A program made the translations under genes and the position numbers. The notes under the pieces are model-generated. The model saw only the letters and a program-made list of their open reading frames with translations. It was not told the origin of the DNA and made no database searches. This document shows positions 1 to 6,687 of a stretch of 12,897 nucleotides of DNA, piece after piece (position 1 is the first letter of the stretch; each line of letters opens with the position of its first letter). The stretch covers positions 1 through 12,897 of the forward strand of contig JAPOXI010000088.1 in assembly GCA_026707185.1 (NCBI GenBank), written 5' to 3'. This DNA comes from Chloroflexota bacterium. GTDB lineage: Bacteria > Chloroflexota > UBA11872.

Positions 1-529
1 CCTCGGGCTGCGTACCCGCGGCGATCATGATGGCGATCATTTCCTGGTTCGCGTCGGGCGAGAGGACGAACTTCACGTCGATGTTGGGGAACTCCTGGGC
101 GAAGTTGTCCAACGCCCAGCCCATGGCGGCGCCGCGCGGACCGGAGGTGTGGTCGGAGTGAAAGACGAACTTCACTGGCGGCGCCTGTGGTGCGACTTGG
201 ACGACTTTCTCGACGATTTTCTGTACTTCCTTGGTGACGACCTTTTCGACTTCGACCACCTTCTCGACCGGGACTTCGACGACCTGCTTGACCTCCACGA
301 TCTTTTCGACCGGAACTTCCTGACGGACGATCTTCTCGACCTCCTGGGTGACGACCCTTTCGACCTGTTGCGTGACGATCTTCTCGACCTCAACCTCTTT
401 GACTACGACCCTGTCGACGGGGACTTCCTTGGTCACGACCTGCGTCTCGCCGCAGGCCGCCAGCGCGAGCGCGCTGATCGCTCCGGTTGCGCCTATGAGA
501 ACTCGGCGTCGTGTGATGTTGGCCTTCAA
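1..529 (-). CDS. ABC transporter substrate-binding lipoprotein, N-terminal part (runs off left edge)
   Basis: This is the N-terminal 176 residues of a secreted lipoprotein, probably a solute-binding protein for an ABC importer. A positive N-terminus with three arginines (residues 7-9) leads into a short hydrophobic stretch and the lipobox LAAC with Cys26. A Val/Glu/Lys-rich linker covers residues 31-112, followed by a folded start (VKFVFHSDHTSG) and EFPNIDVKFV, as in family 1 binding proteins. The start is TTG at 529: an in-frame TGA lies five codons upstream, no other start codon lies between them, and a GGGGGG Shine-Dalgarno-like run sits about 4 bases before it. The rest of the protein is outside the window, so its ligand cannot be guessed. 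It has its own predicted promoter, so it may begin a separate transporter operon rather than end the one to its right. The 'CGETQ' and 'VPVDRVV' segments are shared with the binding protein at 7723-9222, so the two are related at least in the signal and linker. Confidence 0.88.
   Translation of the reverse strand, partial: MKANITRRRVLIGATGAISALALAACGETQVVTKEVPVDRVVVKEVEVEKIVTQQVERVVTQEVEKIVRQEVPVEKIVEVKQVVEVPVEKVVEVEKVVTKEVQKIVEKVVQVAPQAPPVKFVFHSDHTSGPRGAAMGWALDNFAQEFPNIDVKFVLSPDANQEMIAIMIAAGTQPE
194..439 (-). repeat. Val/Glu/Lys-rich coding repeat (lipoprotein linker)
   Basis: In-frame degenerate repeat encoding residues 31-112 of the lipoprotein at 1-529. Units of about 6-10 residues resemble KIVTQQVE, RVVTQEVE, KIVRQEVPVE and KVVEVE. 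On the plus strand the DNA reads as variations on 'ttctcgacctcctgggtgacga'-like blocks, cut here at unit boundaries. It probably forms an extended spacer between the lipid anchor and the binding domain. Confidence 0.85.
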
Positions 530-548
530 ATCGCCCCCCGATCAGGCC

Positions 549-565
549 AGAACCAAAGTGGTTCT
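549..565. promoter_or_regulatory. Perfect 7-bp inverted repeat in the leader of the left-edge lipoprotein gene
   Basis: On the minus strand AGAACCA-CTT-TGGTTCT is a perfect palindrome with a 3-base centre. It lies between the predicted -10 box (591-596) and the TTG start at 529. It could be an operator for a sugar-responsive repressor or a small hairpin in the leader RNA. No regulator gene is present in the window to assign it to. Confidence 0.45.
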
Positions 566-590
566 ACCAAGAATTGACAACTAGCTAAAG

Positions 591-619
591 ATTAGGCCAC
601 GAAATGAAGTGGTCGTCAA
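591..619 (-). promoter_or_regulatory. Predicted sigma70-type promoter for the left-edge lipoprotein gene
   Basis: On the minus strand TTGACG (619-614) is followed after exactly 17 bases by CCTAAT (596-591), five and four matches to the -35 and -10 consensus. Transcription would start near 584, giving a leader of about 55 bases that contains the inverted repeat at 549-565. The 189-base gap 530-718 otherwise holds nothing recognised. There is only a weak bulged stem just after the upstream gene's stop. Confidence 0.45.
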
Positions 620-718
620 GCGTGAGACGGATGGAGGTCGCCGCGACTCGAATGAACCCGGCCGCCGCGGTGTGACCGAGTTGACAGCCACAGCCGGCGA
701 AGCGTCAGCTCGCTCGAA

Positions 719-1750
719 CTATGGGATTCGCACTCCGATTTTGATTGCCCGGTCGGGGGCGGAGAGGCCGTCGGTCAACGCCTGAGCCGCGTCACGGAAA
801 TCAACGATGGGTGTGACGATGCCTTCAGAGGTAATCAGGCCGCGTCGAAACAGCTCAATGGCCGTGACGCGAGCTCGTTCTTCATCCCAGAGCGGGTAGG
901 AACGGTCCGGATTCCGCCAGACGGCCTGGCTGCCAATGATGGTCGGCCGGTTGACGTGAAACTCCTCGTCCAGATGCAGCGTCGAGGCGTCCTTTGGACC
1001 GTAGGGCACGTGCACGATGGTGCCGCACTGGCGAATGGCACGGATGGCTTCGTGTAACGCGGCGGCGTTGCCGGAGGTCTCGATGGCCACATCGACGCCG
1101 TGATTGTCAGTCGCTCGCTTGATCCGTAATCCCGCGTCCTCGGCGCCCGGGTCCACGGCCAGGTCGGCCCCGAGCGCCAGGGCCCGTGTTCTGCGGCTCT
1201 CGATCGGATCGACTGCAATCACGGCTGTGGATCCGCTGCAGGCGGCGATCTGGACGGTCATCAAGCCGATGGCGCCCATACCGAACACGGCTACGGCGTC
1301 GCCGATGCGCACGTTCCCGTCGCGAACGGCCACCAGGGCCACATGGGCCGGATCGGAGCATACGGCGTCGCATTCGGACAGGCCGCCCAGGGGTCTCCAC
1401 GAGTCTTCCGGCAACTGATGTTGCTCGCGGATCGATCCGTACCCGAAGACGCGGTCCCCCGGCGAGACGGCGGCGACTTCCGATCCCACGTCAGTCACGG
1501 AGCCGACCACCATGTTTCCGACCGGACGCTCGGTCAGTGGGAGGGGTTCGTCCCGTGGGAGATACATGCGCAATTCTTCGTCCCACTGCTTGCGGTGATG
1601 TGGGTTCCCGGTCAGCGAGTGAAGCTCGGTGCCGTGTTTTGGTGCCGCGAACTCCACGCGAACGCGCACGTCGAGTGGGCCAAGCTCGGGAAGAACGCAG
1701 TCCCGATATCCAAATGACCGGCCGTCCGTTGAAACGACTTCACGTGGCAT
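719..1750 (-). CDS. Medium-chain dehydrogenase/reductase lacking the catalytic and structural zinc ligands
   Basis: A 343-residue NAD(P)-dependent oxidoreductase of the MDR superfamily, probably cytoplasmic. The Rossmann signature GMGAIG is at residues 157-162 and an acidic Asp181 follows at the end of the second strand, which suggests NAD rather than NADP. Where classical members have Cys-Gly-Ser-Asp and Gly-His-Glu, this protein has HGTELH (39-44) and GNM (78-80). The four-cysteine structural zinc lobe is absent. This matches a known zinc-free MDR group with 'GTE' in place of the catalytic cysteine region. It starts at ATG 1750 with a strong GAAGGAG site at 1756-1762, five bases upstream. 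It follows the canonical zinc dehydrogenase after 15 bases and is probably co-transcribed with it, which suggests a two-step oxidation of a sugar or polyol. The substrate is unknown. Confidence 0.88.
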   Translation of the reverse strand: MPREVVSTDGRSFGYRDCVLPELGPLDVRVRVEFAAPKHGTELHSLTGNPHHRKQWDEELRMYLPRDEPLPLTERPVGNMVVGSVTDVGSEVAAVSPGDRVFGYGSIREQHQLPEDSWRPLGGLSECDAVCSDPAHVALVAVRDGNVRIGDAVAVFGMGAIGLMTVQIAACSGSTAVIAVDPIESRRTRALALGADLAVDPGAEDAGLRIKRATDNHGVDVAIETSGNAAALHEAIRAIRQCGTIVHVPYGPKDASTLHLDEEFHVNRPTIIGSQAVWRNPDRSYPLWDEERARVTAIELFRRGLITSEGIVTPIVDFRDAAQALTDGLSAPDRAIKIGVRIP

Positions 1751-1765
1751 GCGGACTCCTTCGGC

Positions 1766-2896
1766 TTAGCTCGTTTCTGCGGAGCGGATCGGCTGCCAGC
1801 CTCCCTGATCTAACGGGTCAATCACGGCTTTGATCACGCCGTCGCAGGCTGCGGCGTTGCGGATCAGGCTTAGAGCATCGCCGGTGGATCTGAGCGGGAA
1901 GCGGTGGGTGACCATGCGCTCGAGAGGGTAGCGGCCGGAGGCGGCGAGGGCGATGGCGGCGCGGACGGCGGCGAAGTCGTGGCTGTTGACGCCCTGGGCG
2001 CGGACTTCCTTGCGTACCAGTTCGTTCCAGGGGAGCGAGACGCTGGCAGCGGCCGTGGAGCCGGCCATGACGAAGGTGCCCAGCGGGCGTACGGTCTCGG
2101 CCGCCACTGCGGGCGAAGCCGCGCTGCCGGTGACATCAATCACGACGTCGGCGAGGCGTCCGCCGGTGACGTCGGCGATGGCGTCGACGGTGTCTTGGCC
2201 AAAAGCCAACGTGTCAGTTGCGCCGCAGTCGCGGGCGAAGGTCAGGCGAGCCTCGTCGCCGGTCTGCCCGACCACGATGATTCGCTCGGCGCCAGCGGCA
2301 TGGGCGGCAATGACGGCAGCCAGCCCTTGCGGGCCGGGTCCGAATACGACGACGGTGTCGCCGATCGCGGCTCCGCCGATGGTCTGAACCCAGCGCACGC
2401 CGTTGGCCAGGACCGCTCCGATGACAACTCCGATTTCGGGTGAAATAGCGTCGTCGATGGGATGCACGCGGGCGCGCGGCGGCAGGTAGAGGTGCTGGCC
2501 ATAGGCGCCCCAGAGATGGGGGGGAACCGCTGCCGAAATGCGGCCGCCGTATCCCTGGCCGGCTGAGCACATCTGGTAGCTGCCGCGAAGACACAGCTCA
2601 CACAGACCGCAGCCGAAGCTGGCTTCTACGATCACCCGATCGCCAGCGGCCACGCCCCAGCGTTTCGCGGCATGCCGACCGATGTGCTCGATCCGGCCCA
2701 CGACTTCGTGGCCCAGGATGGCGGGCAGGTTGCGGCTCACGGCGGAATGTCCACCCCAGTGCAGCACGTCGCTCCCGCAGACGCCGGCCAGTTCCATCCG
2801 CAGCAGGCCGTCGTCTCCGCCGATTTCAGGATTCGGAAAGTCGCGTAGCTCGAACTCTTCCTGGGCCACGAGCACCGCGCTGGTTGTGGTAGTCAC
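1766..2896 (-). CDS. Zinc-dependent alcohol/sorbitol/threonine-type dehydrogenase (MDR family)
   Basis: A 376-residue cytoplasmic dehydrogenase with every hallmark of the zinc MDR family. GVCGSD carries catalytic Cys40, GHE gives His63-Glu64, and the structural zinc is held by Cys96, Cys99, Cys102 and Cys110 (C-x2-C-x2-C-x7-C). The nucleotide-binding loop is GPGPQG at 186-191. Members oxidise secondary alcohols of sugars, polyols or threonine with NAD(P). I chose the GTG start at 2896, because its GTGA overlaps the stop codon of the upstream toroid-protein gene and the domain begins right after it. A longer reading to 2998 would add an Arg/Pro/His-rich stretch encoded within the neighbour and unlike the family. 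No clear Shine-Dalgarno is visible, so translation is probably coupled. Transporter genes upstream point to an imported carbohydrate-like substrate. Confidence 0.92.
   Translation of the reverse strand: MTTTTSAVLVAQEEFELRDFPNPEIGGDDGLLRMELAGVCGSDVLHWGGHSAVSRNLPAILGHEVVGRIEHIGRHAAKRWGVAAGDRVIVEASFGCGLCELCLRGSYQMCSAGQGYGGRISAAVPPHLWGAYGQHLYLPPRARVHPIDDAISPEIGVVIGAVLANGVRWVQTIGGAAIGDTVVVFGPGPQGLAAVIAAHAAGAERIIVVGQTGDEARLTFARDCGATDTLAFGQDTVDAIADVTGGRLADVVIDVTGSAASPAVAAETVRPLGTFVMAGSTAAASVSLPWNELVRKEVRAQGVNSHDFAAVRAAIALAASGRYPLERMVTHRFPLRSTGDALSLIRNAAACDGVIKAVIDPLDQGGWQPIRSAETS
2893..2896 (-). other. GTGA stop/start overlap (translational coupling)
   Basis: On the minus strand the TGA stop of the toroid-protein gene (2895-2893) shares bases with the GTG start of the zinc dehydrogenase gene (2896-2894). 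No ribosome binding site precedes the GTG, so re-initiation by the terminating ribosome is likely. Confidence 0.7.
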
Positions 2897-3915
2897 GGAC
2901 GGCTTGCCAGGCAGCCGATGATGGTGTCGACGTGCGCGACAAACTCGGCGGTCAACTCCAGGGTGCGGCCTTCGGTGGGGCGGTCGTCGAAGACCCACGA
3001 GCCGTCGGCGGACTGCGTGTCGGCGAACCAGTGGGCCAGCTTGACGGCCCAGGCGGCGTATTGCTCCTCGCCGGTGACCTGAAAGAGAAGACTGGCGCCC
3101 CAGCCGCTCTTGCAGACTTGTGGGAACTCAAACTGTCGCGGCGTGCTCTGGACGGAGAACTGCTGGAACTCGCGCGCCAGCGAGAGGTAGTCGGGGTTGG
3201 GATCGACCATGTACAGGCGGCAGAGGAAGGCGGCCGACAAGCCGCCCACGGTCCAGCGCTGTGGCCGTGGTTCTTGTGACTCGACGACGTGCCAGAACTG
3301 GTCGCTCTTGTCATAGGTGGTGATTACGGCCTGCCGGCCTCGCGAGAAGGAGTAATACATGCGGTCGGGCATTTCGGTCTGCGCGTTCCAGACCCTCTCC
3401 AGGAACTGGTAGACGCCTCGAGCCTCGTCAAGCCGGCCGAGGGCCAGGCAGGCCAGGCCGCAGCCGCAGGTGTAGGGCAGATCCATCACGTCGCCCAGGG
3501 TTCCGTCGGGGTCACGGTCGTTGGCAAAGCCGCCGGAGCGCTGGTCCTGCATGGTGAGGATGAATGCCAGACCGCGAGAACTGAGGTCGAACTGGCGGGC
3601 CATGTGGGCCCCGTAGACCAGCGTGGCGTTGCGGTAGGCGTAGGCGTCGTAGAGCTTCCGGTGGCCGCGATCGAAGTCGCCGTCCGACGTGACCATGTGT
3701 TCGCGAATCCAGCCGCAGACGGCCGAGGCAGCCTGCGTGTGACCGGACACCGTGAGGGTCCACGGCAGGCGATAGAACCGGAAGCCCTCGTTGCGCGGGC
3801 CAACCGTGCCGTCGGGATCGACGCGGGCCAGCAGCCACTCGGCTCCGCGACGCTTCGTTTCCCTGAGCCGCTCTATCGCCGTCTGTCGGTCAGACAAGGT
3901 CCCGATGTGCCGCAT
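2893..3915 (-). CDS. Alpha/alpha-toroid (terpenoid-cyclase/six-hairpin-like) protein of unknown function
   Basis: A 340-residue protein with no signal peptide or membrane segment. Helical segments are broken by Gly/Asp-rich turns, giving several repeat-like units: WLLARVDPDGTVG (27-39), MQDQRSGGFAND (122-133), GGLSAAFLCRLY (224-235), KSGWGASLL (269-277) and WFADTQSADGSW (296-307). The last contains QSADGSW, matching the QxxxGxW form of the QW repeat of squalene-cyclase-like toroids. The catalytic DxDD of hopene cyclases is not visible, so a cyclase role is unlikely. By fold and neighbourhood a carbohydrate-active or sugar-binding role is a reasonable guess, since six-hairpin glycosidases and epimerases share this barrel. 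ATG 3915 was chosen as start; only a weak GGAAG/GAG lies upstream. The gene follows the second permease by 68 bases and overlaps the dehydrogenase gene by four. Confidence 0.75.
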   Translation of the reverse strand: MRHIGTLSDRQTAIERLRETKRRGAEWLLARVDPDGTVGPRNEGFRFYRLPWTLTVSGHTQAASAVCGWIREHMVTSDGDFDRGHRKLYDAYAYRNATLVYGAHMARQFDLSSRGLAFILTMQDQRSGGFANDRDPDGTLGDVMDLPYTCGCGLACLALGRLDEARGVYQFLERVWNAQTEMPDRMYYSFSRGRQAVITTYDKSDQFWHVVESQEPRPQRWTVGGLSAAFLCRLYMVDPNPDYLSLAREFQQFSVQSTPRQFEFPQVCKSGWGASLLFQVTGEEQYAAWAVKLAHWFADTQSADGSWVFDDRPTEGRTLELTAEFVAHVDTIIGCLASRP

Positions 3916-3983
3916 GTCAGGCTCGCTTCCGTTGCCGGCGGAGACCTACGACGCCAGCCTATCGACTTGCGGACGGCGAGTTG

Positions 3984-4937
3984 CTATTCGGCGCGTTGGC
4001 CCTCGTAGTAGACCCAGCGACTTGCGATGACGAACTGCACGATTGTGAAAAACATGATGATCAGAAAGAGAACCCAGGCGATAGCCGACGCATACCCCAT
4101 ATTGAACGCCCTGAATCCGATCTGATAGAGGTGTAGGAGCACGAAAAGTGTGGCGTCGGCCGGCCCGCCCTCGGTGATGATCAAAGCTGCGGTAAAGACC
4201 TGGAACGACCCAATAACGCCAAGCACCGAGGTCAGGAAGATCTGCGGGGTCATCATGGGAAGCGTGACGTTACGAACCTTGCCCCACCAGCCGGCGCCGT
4301 CAATCTCGGCGGCTTCATAGAGGTGTTGAGGAATGCCCTGGAAGCCGGCGAGGAAGATGATCATCGTTGTTCCAACGGTCCAGAAGCTCATGATGATCAG
4401 CCCCGGCATTGCCCACGTGGTGGAGCCCAGCCAGTTGGGTCCTTCAATTCCGAAGGGCCCCAACACGATGTCGATGAAGTTGTTCAGAAGGCCATTGGGC
4501 TGCAGGACCCAGAACCAGAGTACGGCCGTGGCCACACCCGTCGTGATGGACGGAAGGTAAAAGCACGTCCGGTAGATGGCGATGCCCCGGACTTTGCGGT
4601 TGAGCAGTCCGGCGATCGCGAACGAGATGATCAGAACACCGGGCACGTGGAAGACGACGTAGTAGGTGGTGTTGTACACCGCCTGGACGAATCTTTGGTC
4701 CTCGGCGGAGAGGAGCCGCGCGTAATTCTCCAGCCCCAACCACTTCAGGTCACCGACGAAGCGCCATTCGGTGAGGCTGACGAAGAAGGAGAAAAAGAAT
4801 GGCCCGGCAATAAAGACGAGAAAACCGAACAGCCAGGGAAGGACGAACAGGAATCCCTGAGTCTCACGCCACGTCCAGCCAAAGAGGCGGGTACGTCGCC
4901 TTTGCGCTTGCGTCGCTGGCTGTTCGGCTAGCGCCAT
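3984..4937 (-). CDS. ABC sugar transporter permease, MalF/UgpA type (second copy)
   Basis: A 317-residue inner-membrane permease of a family 1 carbohydrate ABC importer. A basic N-terminus (RRRTR, 13-17) precedes a first membrane segment near 28-55. Further hydrophobic segments lie near 86-112, 131-146, 175-199, 232-255 and 283-304. The cytoplasmic EAA loop that docks on the ATPase is EAAEIDGAG at 208-216, ending with LP at 226-227. ATG 4937 is preferred over the in-frame TTG at 4973, because AAGGA lies five bases upstream of it. It is clearly paralogous to the permease at 6688-7626, with GVIGSFQVF, NMGYAS and SRWVYYEG closely matched. No second MalG-type partner follows. It may pair with the MalG protein at 5751-6683 as an alternative subunit, or serve another binding protein. 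Confidence 0.93.
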   Translation of the reverse strand: MALAEQPATQAQRRRTRLFGWTWRETQGFLFVLPWLFGFLVFIAGPFFFSFFVSLTEWRFVGDLKWLGLENYARLLSAEDQRFVQAVYNTTYYVVFHVPGVLIISFAIAGLLNRKVRGIAIYRTCFYLPSITTGVATAVLWFWVLQPNGLLNNFIDIVLGPFGIEGPNWLGSTTWAMPGLIIMSFWTVGTTMIIFLAGFQGIPQHLYEAAEIDGAGWWGKVRNVTLPMMTPQIFLTSVLGVIGSFQVFTAALIITEGGPADATLFVLLHLYQIGFRAFNMGYASAIAWVLFLIIMFFTIVQFVIASRWVYYEGQRAE

Positions 4938-4942
4938 ACCGA

Positions 4943-4947
4943 TCCTT
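4943..4947 (-). promoter_or_regulatory. Shine-Dalgarno site deciding the start of the second MalF-type permease
   Basis: AAGGA on the minus strand with a five-base spacer to ATG at 4937. The alternative TTG at 4973 has no comparable site. Confidence 0.6.
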
Positions 4948-5005
4948 GTCCGGGGGTCGTTGCGCAGCGCCAACCACTTCGACGCTGAACTTTACGCGTG
5001 AGCTT

Positions 5006-5054
5006 ACCGTGCGGTCGCTGGGCGCGCTTCCGCGGGCGGCCCCGCCACCACGGT
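5006..5054. other. GC-rich imperfect inverted repeat after the 201-residue gene
   Basis: In the 121-base gap 4938-5058 the six-base arms ACCGTG (5006-5011) and CACGGT (5049-5054) enclose a smaller hairpin, GCGGG-CGGC-CCCGC at 5032-5045. It sits just downstream of the TAA of the 201-residue gene on the minus strand. There is no T-run, so it is not a typical intrinsic terminator. It may be an mRNA-stabilising or attenuating structure, or chance in GC-rich DNA. Confidence 0.25.
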
Positions 5055-5058
5055 TGCG

Positions 5059-5664
5059 TTAGTAGTCCTCGGCGATGGTGGTGCGTATGTAGCGGACGGA
5101 GTAGTGCACGTCGTCGGGGTAGCCGTCCTCGGACCAGGCGGGGATGGCGCCCATGCCGGCGACGCGAACCCGGTGGGAGGGTGGAATCTCGAACACCGCG
5201 CAGCTCATGCCGGCGACTGGCAGCGCGTGGTAGGAACCACCCTGCTGTAGCAGATCAGCGCGCAGGTGCATCCCCCACAGGTTGTCGACCCTGAAGCGCG
5301 CGGACACGGCGCGTTCGTTCTCGCCCTCGTGCCTGAAATTATCGATGGTGTCGCACTCGACCAGGATGGATCCAGGCGGAGTGCAGGCGCTGCCGATCAC
5401 GGCCACCTGCACCATCGGGTGATCTTCCTCGATGACGATCCAGTCGGACGGGGTCTGCGTGGTGGCGGTGGAGCCGTCGGTCGTCTTAATCGGAAAGAGC
5501 TCGATGCCGTGACGTTCGCCGCCGACCCACACGCGGTCCACGAGCACGTTGGGGTAGTTGAACGGGAATTCGTACTCGTAGGTCGTGAGATTGAGCGCCT
5601 TGCGTTCGCGCGGCGGATCGTTCGGGTAGCCGGTGATGCGCTTGTCGGCGGCCTCGGTAGCCAT
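5059..5664 (-). CDS. Unrecognised 201-residue cytoplasmic protein inside the transporter operon
   Basis: I do not recognise this family. The protein is soluble in appearance, with no signal peptide or membrane segment. It has alternating short hydrophobic strands (NVLVDRVWV, SDWIVIEE, MVQVAVIGS, SILVECDTI, HRVRVAGM, VHYSVRYIRT) that suggest a beta-sandwich or jelly-roll/cupin-like fold. Conserved-looking residues include His52, Cys94, Cys104, His133, His146, Cys155 and His164, but no named metal-binding motif can be assigned. ATG 5664 is supported by AGGAG six bases upstream. The ORF continues without interruption to TAA, and codon usage resembles the neighbours. It lies between the MalG-type permease (86 bases upstream, with a hairpin) and the second MalF-type permease. 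That makes a role in handling the imported compound plausible but unproven. Confidence 0.8.
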   Translation of the reverse strand: MATEAADKRITGYPNDPPRERKALNLTTYEYEFPFNYPNVLVDRVWVGGERHGIELFPIKTTDGSTATTQTPSDWIVIEEDHPMVQVAVIGSACTPPGSILVECDTIDNFRHEGENERAVSARFRVDNLWGMHLRADLLQQGGSYHALPVAGMSCAVFEIPPSHRVRVAGMGAIPAWSEDGYPDDVHYSVRYIRTTIAEDY

Positions 5665-5680
5665 GGGTCGCTCCTATTCT

Positions 5681-5722
5681 CAGGCAGCCCGGCGTCCAAC
5701 AGCGGACGCTTGATCGGGCCTG
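5681..5722 (-). other. Intercistronic stem-loop before the 201-residue gene
   Basis: In the 86-base gap 5665-5750 a perfect six-base stem GCGTCC (5692-5697) / GGACGC (5704-5709) closes the loop at 5698-5703. An outer stem CAGGC...CCG (5681-5691) pairs with CGGGCCTG (5715-5722) with bulges. No T-run follows, so processing or stabilisation of the mRNA is more likely than termination. Confidence 0.4.
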
Positions 5723-5750
5723 TCGGCTGCAGCACTGAAGTCCACGGGGC

Positions 5751-6683
5751 TTATCGCCCGGCGATCCCGGTCAGCGCGACGCCGCGAATGAAGTAGCGCT
5801 GAGCCGAGAAGAAGATGACAAGGACGGGAACAAGCATGACGACGGATGCCGCCATCATAAGGTTCCAGCGGGTGAGTCCAGCGCCGCCCCCGGCTTCGGT
5901 GTACAGAAAGAAGCGCAGGTACAGCGCCAGCGTGCGCCACTCCTCGCTGTTCAGGAAAATCAGGGGATTGAGGAAGTCATTCCAGTGATGGATAAAAGAG
6001 AAGATGGCCGAGGCGGCCAGCGCGGGCTTGGATAACGGGAGCATGATCCGCCAGTAGATACGGAAATAGGAGGCCCCATCCACAAGGGCCGCCTCGTCCA
6101 GTTCGCGCGGTAGCTGAAGCATGAACTGACGGATCAGGAAGACGAAGAACGCGCCACCAAATGCGCCGCCGCCGAACCACCAGGGAACGATAAGCGGTAA
6201 CGGTGTATCGATCCAACCGAGGGTCTTGAAGAGGACGAATGTAGGGACCAGGGTCACGATGCCAGGCAGCATCAACGTGGATAGCAAGATGATGAATAAC
6301 ACGCGCTTGCCAAAGAACTCAAGCCTGGCGAAGCCAAAGGCAACCAGCGACGAGCTTATTACGGTTCCGAGCGTTGCAAGGACCGCAATCATCAAGGTAT
6401 TTCCGAAATAGCGTGCCAGATTCGAAGTCTCAAACGCCGTGAGATAGTTGCCGAACACGACAGGGTTTGGGATCCACTGGGGTGGAAACAGGAACTCGCG
6501 GCCGAAGGCCTTCAAAGAGGTCGAGACCATCCATGCCAGGGGCAGCAATGAAATCACGGCCACCAGCAAGAGCGCGGCGTAACCGACGAGGCGACCGAAG
6601 ACGATCCACACGTAGGCACGGAGCGTGCGCTGCCTGGTACTGGCGTCGGCGGCTTGGAAAGAAATCTGGCTGATTCGCCGCAC
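5751..6683 (-). CDS. ABC sugar transporter permease, MalG/UgpE type
   Basis: A 310-residue inner-membrane permease, the MalG-like half of the heterodimeric channel. An N-terminal cytoplasmic stretch precedes a membrane segment near 33-55. Others follow near 94-116, 128-153, 160-187, 220-240 and 276-296. The EAA loop is EAALVDGAS at 197-205, ending in LP at 215-216, and contacts the ATP-binding subunit. MalG-type features include the conserved FGNTLMIAV (93-101), FSFIHHWNDFL (228-238) and a C-terminal FIRG. The start is GTG at 6683, four bases after the TAG stop of the MalF-type gene. No good Shine-Dalgarno is visible, so coupled translation is likely. Together with the permease at 6688-7626 and the binding protein at 7723-9222 it makes a complete importer except for the ATPase, which is not in the window. 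Confidence 0.94.
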   Translation of the reverse strand: MRRISQISFQAADASTRQRTLRAYVWIVFGRLVGYAALLLVAVISLLPLAWMVSTSLKAFGREFLFPPQWIPNPVVFGNYLTAFETSNLARYFGNTLMIAVLATLGTVISSSLVAFGFARLEFFGKRVLFIILLSTLMLPGIVTLVPTFVLFKTLGWIDTPLPLIVPWWFGGGAFGGAFFVFLIRQFMLQLPRELDEAALVDGASYFRIYWRIMLPLSKPALAASAIFSFIHHWNDFLNPLIFLNSEEWRTLALYLRFFLYTEAGGGAGLTRWNLMMAASVVMLVPVLVIFFSAQRYFIRGVALTGIAGR

Positions 6684-6687
6684 CAGT

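Noticed and set aside
194..439. Possible CRISPR array or tandem DNA repeat
   Set aside because: The units are short, degenerate and in frame with a lipoprotein coding region. There are no constant repeats with unique spacers.
149..577. Plus-strand frame rich in Asp/Leu/Phe repeats
   Set aside because: It is the reverse reading of the Val/Glu/Lys linker repeat. The minus strand has a lipoprotein signal, lipobox and ribosome site.
2897..2998. N-terminal extension of the zinc dehydrogenase
   Set aside because: The extra 34 residues are Arg/Pro/His-rich, lie wholly inside the upstream gene and are not family-like. The GTG at 2896 fits both the domain start and the GTGA coupling.
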